A stretch of 64,000 nt of DNA, taken from AC-56 sp963702195. GTDB lineage: Bacteria; Actinomycetota; Thermoleophilia; Solirubrobacterales; 70-9. Both the position numbers and the translations under genes were made by a program. This document shows positions 24,336 to 31,029 of this stretch, piece by piece (the first letter of the stretch is position 1; each line of letters starts with the position of its first letter). Location of the stretch: assembly GCA_963702195.1 (NCBI GenBank), contig OY969725.1:310001-374000 (forward strand). Reading direction: 5' to 3'. The notes beneath the pieces were generated by a model. That model was not told the origin of the DNA, ran no database searches, and saw nothing but the letters and a program-made list of their open reading frames with translations.

Positions 24336-25380
24336 CCCCGGTCCCGGCAGAGGAGACGGTGGGCTCGTTTTCGGGTAGATCGCTGGCGACCCTGCGCGCG
24401 AGCTCGACGAGACGGTTTGCGTAGCCCCATTCGTTGTCGTACCAGGCGAGGATCTTGACCTGGGTCCCGTCCGTGACCACGGTCGAGGGGCCGTCGACGA
24501 TCCCCGAGCGGGGGTCGTCCTTGAAGTCGACGGAGACGAGCGGCCGTCGCTCGTAGCCGAGGATCCCCTCCAGTGGCCCTTCCGCTGCGGCTTCGAGCAG
24601 CCCGTTCACCTCTTCGACCGTCGTCGGCCGGGTCACCTCGAACACGCAGTCGGTGAGCGAGGCGTTCAGCAGCGGCACCCGCACGGCGAGTCCGTTCAGC
24701 CTGCCCTCGAGCTCGGGGAAGATGAGCCCGATCGCGGTGGCCGAGCCGGTCGTGGTGGGGATCAGCGAGGCGCTCGCCGCGCGCGCCCTGCGCAGATCCT
24801 TGTGCGGAGCATCGATCAGCGTCTGCGTGTTGGTCATGTCGTGAAGGGTCGTGATCTGCCCGTGCCGGATCCCGATCCCCTCGTGGATCACCTTCACGAC
24901 CGGAGCCAGGCAGTTAGTTGTGCACGACGCCGCCGTCAACAGATCGTGGCGCCCGGGGTCGTAGAGGTGGTCGTTGACCCCGGGGACGACGTTCAGCGCG
25001 TCGCCCTTGACCGGGGCGGCGACGATGACCTTGCGCACTCCCTGTTGGAAGTAGGCGTCGAGGAGCTCCGCCGTGCGGAACCTTCCAGAGCACTCGAGAA
25101 CGACCTCGACGCCCAGGTCTCCCCACGGCACATCCGCAGGTTCCGCCTGCCTGCTGTAACCAAGCGCCGTGCCGTTGACGGTGAGCCCATCGCGATCGCC
25201 CTGGACGTCCTCGGACCAGCGACCGTGGACCGAGTCGAAGGTCAGTAGGTGCGCGGCGGTAGCGGCATCGCCGTGCAGCTCGTTGACGTGTATGAACGTG
25301 AGCTCCGGCCAGCCCCAGGCCGCGCGGAGCGCCAGGCGCCCAATGCGACCGAATCCGTTGATTCCGACAGACGTACTCAT
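24328..25380 (-). CDS. Arsenic-operon glyceraldehyde-3-phosphate dehydrogenase
   Basis: NAD-dependent GAPDH of 350 residues: Rossmann start GINGFGRIGRLALRA, catalytic Cys153 in ASCTTNCLAP, and WYDNEWGYANRLVEL at the end. In arsenic operons this enzyme converts arsenate plus glyceraldehyde-3-phosphate to unstable 1-arseno-3-phosphoglycerate, exported by the overlapping ArsJ. A separate glycolytic GAPDH is expected elsewhere. The 42-bp gap from the ArsC gene is short, so all four minus genes probably form one operon. Confidence 0.93.
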   Translation of the reverse strand: MSTSVGINGFGRIGRLALRAAWGWPELTFIHVNELHGDAATAAHLLTFDSVHGRWSEDVQGDRDGLTVNGTALGYSRQAEPADVPWGDLGVEVVLECSGRFRTAELLDAYFQQGVRKVIVAAPVKGDALNVVPGVNDHLYDPGRHDLLTAASCTTNCLAPVVKVIHEGIGIRHGQITTLHDMTNTQTLIDAPHKDLRRARAASASLIPTTTGSATAIGLIFPELEGRLNGLAVRVPLLNASLTDCVFEVTRPTTVEEVNGLLEAAAEGPLEGILGYERRPLVSVDFKDDPRSGIVDGPSTVVTDGTQVKILAWYDNEWGYANRLVELARRVASDLPENEPTVSSAGTGDG

Positions 25381-25422
25381 CGGGCTCGAGCGGGCGACTT
25401 GGAAATCTCGATTCTGGACAGC

Positions 25423-26064
25423 TCAGGCATCCGCCAGGAGCTCGCCCAGCAGCGCCCGGACGCGTACCTCGATCTGGTCGCGAATCCCTCGCACCGTCGT
25501 CAGATCCTGACCCTCGGGGTCGGGGAGCTCCCAATCCAGGTAGCGCTTGCCAGGATAGATCGGGCACGCGTCACCGCAGCCCATCGTGATCACCGCATCG
25601 GCCGCCCTCACGACCTCGTCGGTCAGCGGCTTCGGGAACTCCTCGCTGACGTCGACCCCGATCTCCTCCATCGCCTCGACGACGGCGGGGTTGAGGCTCT
25701 CGGCGGGGTCGGAGCCGGCGGAGCGAACGTGAACCTCGCCGTCAGCGAGCTTGTCAAGCAGTCCGGCCGCCATCTGGCTGCGGCCAGAGTTTCGCACGCA
25801 GACGAACAGCACCTCGGGGACTTCCTTGGTCAACTTGCCCTCCACCTGCGCGAGCGCGCGAAGTCGCTCGCGCGCGAACCGATGCACGAACAGCGGCACG
25901 AAGTCGTGAAACCGCGCCCCTGAGAGGTCGTCCAGCGATTCGTCGCAGTAACGCTGGATCGTCTTCTCGGAAAAGACTCCTCGAAACTCGTCGGTGAGGC
26001 TCCGAACGCCTCGCTCAACGTGGCCACGGATCTCCGGATCGAGATGGTCAAGCTGCAGCGGCAT
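25423..26064 (-). CDS. arsC: Arsenate reductase of the low-molecular-weight phosphatase type with N-terminal helical domain
   Basis: 213 residues. An N-terminal three-helix domain (~1-80, RSLTDEFRGVFSEKTIQRYCDESL...FVPLFVHRFARERL) precedes an LMW-PTPase domain with the P-loop CVRNSGR (Cys89 to Arg95), and the Asp loop LDWELPDPEG. This two-domain build occurs in actinobacterial arsenate reductases that use mycothiol/mycoredoxin, so thiol dependence of that kind is inferred. ATG 26064 is supported by GGGAGGAGG; an upstream in-frame ATG at 26118 would run into the promoter region. First gene of the minus arsenic operon. Confidence 0.9.
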   Translation of the reverse strand: MPLQLDHLDPEIRGHVERGVRSLTDEFRGVFSEKTIQRYCDESLDDLSGARFHDFVPLFVHRFARERLRALAQVEGKLTKEVPEVLFVCVRNSGRSQMAAGLLDKLADGEVHVRSAGSDPAESLNPAVVEAMEEIGVDVSEEFPKPLTDEVVRAADAVITMGCGDACPIYPGKRYLDWELPDPEGQDLTTVRGIRDQIEVRVRALLGELLADA

Positions 26065-26110
26065 TGTTCCTCCTCCCGCGCGATCTTTGGTACGCGAGGG
26101 AGAATATTCC

Positions 26111-26141
26111 ATTGACATACATCATTTCAATTGATATACGT
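26111..26141 (+). promoter_or_regulatory. arsR promoter and ArsR operator repeats
   Basis: TTGACA (26112-26117) and TATACG (26135-26140) are 17 bp apart, a near-consensus sigma-70 promoter. The start of transcription would fall at about 26147, i.e. at the arsR ATG (26148), so the mRNA is probably leaderless. ATTGACATACAT (26111-26122) and ATTGATATACGT (26130-26141) are direct repeats, and TCAATTGA (26127-26134) is palindromic; these are likely ArsR sites overlapping the promoter. The block is strikingly AT-rich against its surroundings. Confidence 0.7.
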
Positions 26142-26147
26142 AAATAG

Positions 26148-26501
26148 ATGACCGTCGATCTGGAGCTCTCCCCGAAGCAGAAGCGACCCAAGGGCCAGCC
26201 GTGCTGCGAGCCCGTCGTCTACCCGGACGTCGAGCGGGCCCAGGCCGAGCGGATGGGAGGCGTCGCGAAGGCGCTGGGCGATCCGATCCGCGTGCAGCTC
26301 GTCGATGTCCTGCGAAAGCACGCCGGCAAGGTGTGCGTCTGCGAGCTGGTTCCGCTCTTCGATCTATCCCAGCCCACCGTCTCGCATCACCTCAAGGTGC
26401 TGCGTGAGGCCGGGATCGTCGGCTCGGAGCGACGCGGCCTGTGGGCCTACTACTACGTCAACCCGGAGGCATTGGAGGAATTGAGCGCATGGCTGAGCTA
26501 G
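26148..26501 (+). CDS. arsR: ArsR-family arsenic-responsive repressor
   Basis: 117-residue winged-helix repressor. The metalloid-binding pair Cys63/Cys65 is in KVCVCELVPLF at the start of the sensing helix, as in classical ArsR (ELCVCDL). DNA recognition helix: LSQPTVSHHLKVLREAGIV. An extra Cys-Cys (19-20, GQPCCEP) in the N-terminus may supply a third thiolate, as in some actinobacterial ArsR proteins. Divergent from the minus arsenic operon and sharing the AT-rich control region; its end overlaps arsM by 13 bp. Confidence 0.95.
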   Translation: MTVDLELSPKQKRPKGQPCCEPVVYPDVERAQAERMGGVAKALGDPIRVQLVDVLRKHAGKVCVCELVPLFDLSQPTVSHHLKVLREAGIVGSERRGLWAYYYVNPEALEELSAWLS

Positions 26502-27274
26502 ACCAGATTCGCGACACCGTCCGCGACCGCTACGCCGGTGCAGCGCGGTCCGTGGGGGAGGGCCGGCCCGGTTGCTGCGGGCCGTCGGCATCCGGGTCCG
26601 GCTGCGGATGCGGAACGGACATACCGGACGCTTGCGGTGACGCGACCTTCGGAGCCGGCGTCTATAGCGGCTCCGAGCGCGACGCGCTACCCGACGCGGT
26701 CAAGCTCGCGTCGCTCGGCTGCGGGAACCCCACCGCGGTCGCCGAGCTTCACGAGGGCGAGACCGTTCTCGACCTCGGCTCCGGTGGCGGGATCGACGTG
26801 CTGCTCTCGGCCCGTCGTGTCGGTGCGGCCGGTAAGGCGTACGGCCTCGACATGACCGACGAGATGCTCGATCTCGCCCGGCGAAATCAGCGGGAGGCCG
26901 GCGTCGCCAACGCCGAGTTCCTCAAGGGAACGATCGAGGAGGTGCCGCTGCCCGACGACTCCGTCGACGTGATCATCTCCAACTGCGTGATCAACCTCTC
27001 CGGCGACAAGCCCGCGGTGCTCCGCGAGGCGGCACGTGTCCTGCGCCCCCGCGGCCGCTTCGCGGTGAGCGACGTCGTCGCGGACGACGACATGGACGAG
27101 GCGACGCGCCGCGACATGGAGCAGTGGACCGGCTGCATCGCCGGCGCCCTCACCCGCGAGGACTTCGAGCGCGAGCTCGTCGCGGCGGGCTTCGAGGACG
27201 TGGAGGTCGCCGAGACGCACCGCGTGCACGATCAGGCCGTCTCGGCGATCATCCGGGCCCGCCTGCCCGGATGA
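26489..27274 (+). CDS. arsM: Arsenite S-adenosylmethionine methyltransferase ArsM
   Basis: 261-residue class I methyltransferase that methylates As(III). SAM motif I is VLDLGSGGGIDVLLSARRVG, and the conserved cysteines expected for As(III) binding appear in LGCGNP, IISNCVINL and WTGCIAGAL. The N-terminus adds a Cys/Gly-rich stretch (PGCCGPSASGSGCGCG). ATG 26489 has GGAGGAA upstream and lies inside the end of arsR. The stop overlaps the start of the next gene (ATGA), so arsR, arsM and the R2-type gene are translationally chained. Confidence 0.95.
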   Translation: MAELDQIRDTVRDRYAGAARSVGEGRPGCCGPSASGSGCGCGTDIPDACGDATFGAGVYSGSERDALPDAVKLASLGCGNPTAVAELHEGETVLDLGSGGGIDVLLSARRVGAAGKAYGLDMTDEMLDLARRNQREAGVANAEFLKGTIEEVPLPDDSVDVIISNCVINLSGDKPAVLREAARVLRPRGRFAVSDVVADDDMDEATRRDMEQWTGCIAGALTREDFERELVAAGFEDVEVAETHRVHDQAVSAIIRARLPG

Positions 27275-28104
27275 CGACCGCTGAGATCCAGCTCAACGAC
27301 CCCCAGACGCTCTACCGGCGCTGGGAGGACCAGCAGTGGAGTCCGTTCGAGATCGACCTCGCACGGGACGAGGAGCAGTGGCCACAGATGAGCGACTCCG
27401 ATCGGGACCTCATCTACTGGGCGCTCTCCTCGCTGATGGTCGCCGAGGAGCGCATCACGACCAAGTTCTCGGGCCTGGTCGCCGCCCACGGGAGCGAGGA
27501 GGAGGCCACGTTCCTCGCGACCCAGCAGGTGGACGAGGCACGGCACATGCAGTTCTATGCGCGGTTTCGCGACGAGGTGGTGGACGCCCCCGCGGTGATC
27601 GCCGCCCACGTCGAGACCGCGCGCGAGCAGGTCTCCCCGGCGTTCCGGAAGATCTTCGACGAGGCGCTCGTCGAGGCGCATGAGGCGCTCGTTGCGGCGC
27701 CCGGCGACGTCATGGCGAAGGTCCGGTTCGTGACGATCTACCACCTGATCCTCGAAAGCGCGCTCGGGCTGACCTCGTTTCGCTTCATCACGCGATACCT
27801 CGAGGGGCAAGACCTGCTGCCCGGCTTCGTCGTGGGTTACTCCAAGATCCACCATGACGAGACCCGGCACATCGGCTACGGCGTCTGGTTCCTGCGCGAG
27901 GCGGTCCGGGAGGACGAGCAGGCTGCGGACGCGATCCGCGCCACCCTCAGCGAGCTGCTGCCGGTGGTGGCCGAGTCCCTGACTCCGCCCGATCGCGAGA
28001 CGGACACCGACTGGGACGCCCTCGGGGCCGGCCCGGACGAGATCCGGGAGTTCGCGCTCGGCGGGCTCACCCGGCGTCTCGAGGTGATCGGAGCGCCGCT
28101 CTAG
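27271..28104 (+). CDS. R2-like di-metal carboxylate protein (R2lox/ribonucleotide-reductase-R2 fold)
   Basis: 277-residue ferritin-like protein with a full set of di-metal ligands: Glu59 or Glu60 (MVAEERIT), Glu89-x-x-His92 (DEARHMQF), Glu162 (ILESALG) and Glu197-x-x-His200 (DETRHIGYG). Tyr157, five residues before Glu162, matches the tyrosine that forms the Tyr-Val crosslink in R2-like ligand-binding oxidases; the Val partner appears to be Ile62. An R2lox-type oxidase with a Mn/Fe or Fe/Fe site is more likely than a reductase subunit, since no R1 gene is present. ATGA overlap with arsM suggests a role in arsenic chemistry, for example oxidation of a methylated or organic arsenical; this is inference. 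Confidence 0.85.
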   Translation: MTTAEIQLNDPQTLYRRWEDQQWSPFEIDLARDEEQWPQMSDSDRDLIYWALSSLMVAEERITTKFSGLVAAHGSEEEATFLATQQVDEARHMQFYARFRDEVVDAPAVIAAHVETAREQVSPAFRKIFDEALVEAHEALVAAPGDVMAKVRFVTIYHLILESALGLTSFRFITRYLEGQDLLPGFVVGYSKIHHDETRHIGYGVWFLREAVREDEQAADAIRATLSELLPVVAESLTPPDRETDTDWDALGAGPDEIREFALGGLTRRLEVIGAPL

Positions 28105-28152
28105 GTCCCGGCCGTCCCGGCCGCCTCGGTGGATCCAGGCTAAGGTGACGCG

Positions 28153-28650
28153 ATGGCGAAGGCGCGGCCGATCGAAGGGCTCCGGGCCGAGGAGCCGTAT
28201 GCGGCGACCGCGGCAAAGGTGGTCGCCGTTCGGGCGCGTGAGGTGGCTGACCACTCCAAGAACGTCCTCGACACGGACGACATCGAGCGCGTGCACGACA
28301 TGCGCGTCGCCACCCGTCGCCTGCGAGCCGCGCTGGAGATCTTCGAGCCCTGTTTCCCCGAGGCCCAGCACTCCGAGGCCCTGACCGAGGTCAAGGCGGT
28401 CGCCGATGCGCTCGGAGAGCGCCGCGACGCCGACGTGACGATCGCGGCGCTGGAGCGCTTCGGCGAGAACCTCGCCGCCCCCGACCGTCCAGGAGTCGCC
28501 AGCCTCGTCGCTCAGATCCGCGCCGAGCAGGCCGAGGCGAACGAACGCCTCGAGGCGTTCGTGCAGCCGCGCCGCCTCGCCGCGCTCAGCGAACGGCTCT
28601 CCGAGCTCGTGGTTGAGGCGGAGGGGCTCGGCGCCGAGGAGCCCGCGTGA
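28153..28650 (+). CDS. CHAD domain protein, first half
   Basis: 165 residues comprising one four-helix half of a CHAD (conserved histidine alpha-helical) domain: the signature VHDMRVATRRLRAALEIF, then LGERRDADV. CHAD domains bind polyphosphate through basic residues and histidines. A full CHAD domain has two such halves; the second half is encoded by the next gene, whose GTG start overlaps this stop (GTGA). They are probably made together and associate. No CYTH domain is fused, but a separate CYTH gene lies at 33268. Confidence 0.88.
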   Translation: MAKARPIEGLRAEEPYAATAAKVVAVRAREVADHSKNVLDTDDIERVHDMRVATRRLRAALEIFEPCFPEAQHSEALTEVKAVADALGERRDADVTIAALERFGENLAAPDRPGVASLVAQIRAEQAEANERLEAFVQPRRLAALSERLSELVVEAEGLGAEEPA

Positions 28651-29510
28651 AGGCGCGGAAGGTCAAGAAGCTCGACCCGCGTGAGTCGCTGGCCGAGAAC
28701 GCGGCACGCATCGTGCGGGTCCGTCTCGACGAGATGCGCTCCTTGGCGCCCAAGGCATGGAAGCCCGGCGGCGTCAAGCAGCAGCACGACATGCGCATCG
28801 CGGCCAAGCGGCTGCGCTACGTGCTCGAGGCAACCGAGTTCTGTTTCGGTCGCACCGGCGAGGTCGCTCGCCGCCGGGCTCGCGATCTGCAGGAGATACT
28901 CGGCGAGCTTCATGACTGTGACGTCATGCTGCCCCGGGTCGAGCGCCACCTCGCCGAGCTGCGCGACGCGGACGCGGACGCGGTTCGCGGGCGGGCGGGC
29001 GGAGCCGACGATCTGGATCCGACGCTGGCGGCCAGGGCTCCGCACCGGACGTCCTACCGCGGCCTCGAGATACTGATGGTCTACCTCCAGGCTCGCCGCA
29101 GACTGCTCTTCGACCGGTTCCGGGAGTTCTGGGCAGAGCAGGAGCGCTCCGGAACGTGGGATCGGCTCGAGCGGTCCGCCGAGCGACGCGTGGAGGAGGC
29201 CCGCGAACGCCGCCGCGCCGCCAAGCGGGCAGAGCGAGCCAGGCTTGAGCTGGAAGAGGCCGAGCGCGAGGAGCGCCAGGCCGCCCTGCGCGCCGCCGCC
29301 GCGGCGGAGGAGCTCAAGAGGGCCCGCAGGACGGCTGGACCGCAGACCGCGTCCGGTTCTCAGCGCGCGCCGGCGCGACCTCCGCAGCCTCAACGGCCGG
29401 CGCCACATCCGAGCGCACCCGCCGCCCCGGCGCGCCGAACGGCGGGCCTCGAGGCGCGGGACGGCGAGCGATCGAACGGCGCCGAGGCTCCGCGCGAGGA
29501 CGGCGGCTGA
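28647..29510 (+). CDS. CHAD domain protein, second half, with charged coiled-coil tail
   Basis: 287 residues. Residues ~15-130 form the second CHAD half (ENAARIVRVRLDEM, QQHDMRIAAKRLRYVLEAT, LQEILGELHDCDVM). From ~165 a long Arg/Glu/Ala-rich helix (EERRVEEARERRRAAKRAERARLELEEAEREE pattern) predicts a coiled coil, followed by a Pro/Ala-rich disordered tail. The tail is not part of known CHAD domains. Start GTG 28647 overlaps the first-half gene by four bases. The M1 peptidase begins five bases after its stop. Confidence 0.87.
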   Translation: MKARKVKKLDPRESLAENAARIVRVRLDEMRSLAPKAWKPGGVKQQHDMRIAAKRLRYVLEATEFCFGRTGEVARRRARDLQEILGELHDCDVMLPRVERHLAELRDADADAVRGRAGGADDLDPTLAARAPHRTSYRGLEILMVYLQARRRLLFDRFREFWAEQERSGTWDRLERSAERRVEEARERRRAAKRAERARLELEEAEREERQAALRAAAAAEELKRARRTAGPQTASGSQRAPARPPQPQRPAPHPSAPAAPARRTAGLEARDGERSNGAEAPREDGG

Positions 29511-29514
29511 GGGC

Positions 29515-31029
29515 TTGCGCCGGCTGCTGGTAGTCGTGACGGGCGGGGTCCTCGCGGCCCTGCTCCTGACCGGCACCGCCGCCGGTCACGTCAAGTTCGT
29601 CAAGGGCTCGGCTGGGCTGGGCGACCCGTACTTCCCGAAGGCCGGCAACGGCGGCTACGACGTCCGGCACTACGGGATCCAGTTCCGCTACAAGCCGAAG
29701 CCCAACTACCTCAGGGCGAAGACGCAGATCCTCGCGACCGCGACCGAGAACCTTTCGCGCTTCGACCTCGACTTCAGGCACCTGGGCGTAACGAGCCTGC
29801 GCGTGAACGGGGCGAAGGCCTCGTTTGTGCGCCGCGGCCAAGAGCTCAAGATCAGGCCCAGCCGCGGCCTGCCCAAGGGCAAGCCGTTCACGGTCCGGGT
29901 CTCCTACCGGGGCCACCCGCGCCCGGTGACCGACCCTGATGGCTCCTATGACGGGTGGACCCCAACGGACGATGGCGCCTTCGTTGCGAGCGAGCCCCAG
30001 GGAGCCCCGAGCTGGTTCCCCTGCAACGACTATCCGACCGACAAGGCCACGTACACGATCCGCGGCAGCGTGCCCAAGGGAAAGACCGTCGTCTCCAACG
30101 GGTCACTCGTGAGCCGCGCCACGCGCGGGCGCTTCACGACGTTCACTTGGCGAGAGCGGTCACCGATGGCCACCTATCTCGCGACGGCGACCTCGGGTAA
30201 GTTCGACGTGACCCGTTCGAAGGCGAACGGGATTCCCTACTACGACGCCGTCGACCCGCGCGAGGCGCAGGCCTCGAAGAAGCCGCTCGCGCAGATCCCG
30301 ACGATCCTCCACCTGTTCGGCCCACGCTTCGGCGCCTACCCGTTCGGCACGACCGGCGCCACGGTCGATCACGCCCCGGCCGTCGGCTACGCGCTGGAGA
30401 CGCAGACGAGGCCGCTGTATGACCGTGCGCCCAGCGGGGTCACGGTCGCGCACGAGATCGCGCACCAGTGGTTCGGCGACACGGTGTCGGTGAAGCGCTG
30501 GCGCCAGATCTGGCTCAACGAGGGCTTCGCCACCTGGGCCGAGTTCCTGTGGCAGCAGCAGATCGGAGGGAAGAAGCTCACCGATCGCTTCGCCGACCTG
30601 TACTCGACGCCGGCCAGCCAGAAGCGCTTCTGGAATCCCCCGCCGGGCAATCCCGGCGGCGCCAAGAACCTGTTCGTCGGCTCGGTCTACACGCGCGGCG
30701 CGATGACCCTCGAGGCGCTTCGGGAGGAGATCGGGACGCACACGTTCCTCCGGATCCTCAGCGACTGGGTGAGCGACCACGCGTACGGCAACGCCGGGAC
30801 CAAGCAATTCATCGATCTCGCCGAGACCGACAGCGGCATGGACCTCGGCCGCTTCTTCCACCAGTGGCTTTTTATGAAGGGCAAGCCGAGGAACTGGGGC
30901 AGCTCAGCGTTCCACCAGGATCACGTCGCGGCCCGGGGGGCTGACGCTCCAGCTACCGCGTCTCCAGCGCACCTCGGTGCCATCGGCCAGCTTCGCCTGA
31001 GCCCGCCCGCCCCGCGGCCTACCCCATAG
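29515..31029 (+). CDS. Secreted M1-family zinc metallopeptidase
   Basis: ~504 residues. Signal peptide LRRLLVVVTGGVLAALLLTGTAAGH at the TTG start. Zinc site: HEIAHQWFGD (HExxH) and the third ligand Glu in WLNEGFATWAEF, spaced as in aminopeptidase N. The exopeptidase GxMEN-type motif is replaced by a weak VGYALETQT, so substrate preference may be unusual. The usual C-terminal ERAP domain is absent, giving a short form. The last ~42 codons overlap the convergent GH31 gene on the other strand by 126 bp; the tail encoded there (from about HQDHVAARG) is low-complexity and not family-like. Confidence 0.85.
   Translation: MRRLLVVVTGGVLAALLLTGTAAGHVKFVKGSAGLGDPYFPKAGNGGYDVRHYGIQFRYKPKPNYLRAKTQILATATENLSRFDLDFRHLGVTSLRVNGAKASFVRRGQELKIRPSRGLPKGKPFTVRVSYRGHPRPVTDPDGSYDGWTPTDDGAFVASEPQGAPSWFPCNDYPTDKATYTIRGSVPKGKTVVSNGSLVSRATRGRFTTFTWRERSPMATYLATATSGKFDVTRSKANGIPYYDAVDPREAQASKKPLAQIPTILHLFGPRFGAYPFGTTGATVDHAPAVGYALETQTRPLYDRAPSGVTVAHEIAHQWFGDTVSVKRWRQIWLNEGFATWAEFLWQQQIGGKKLTDRFADLYSTPASQKRFWNPPPGNPGGAKNLFVGSVYTRGAMTLEALREEIGTHTFLRILSDWVSDHAYGNAGTKQFIDLAETDSGMDLGRFFHQWLFMKGKPRNWGSSAFHQDHVAARGADAPATASPAHLGAIGQLRLSPPAPRPTP

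Noticed and set aside
27271..28104. Class I ribonucleotide reductase beta subunit
   Set aside because: No R1 gene nearby, short length, and the tyrosine lies at the R2lox crosslink position rather than in a class I radical-site context.
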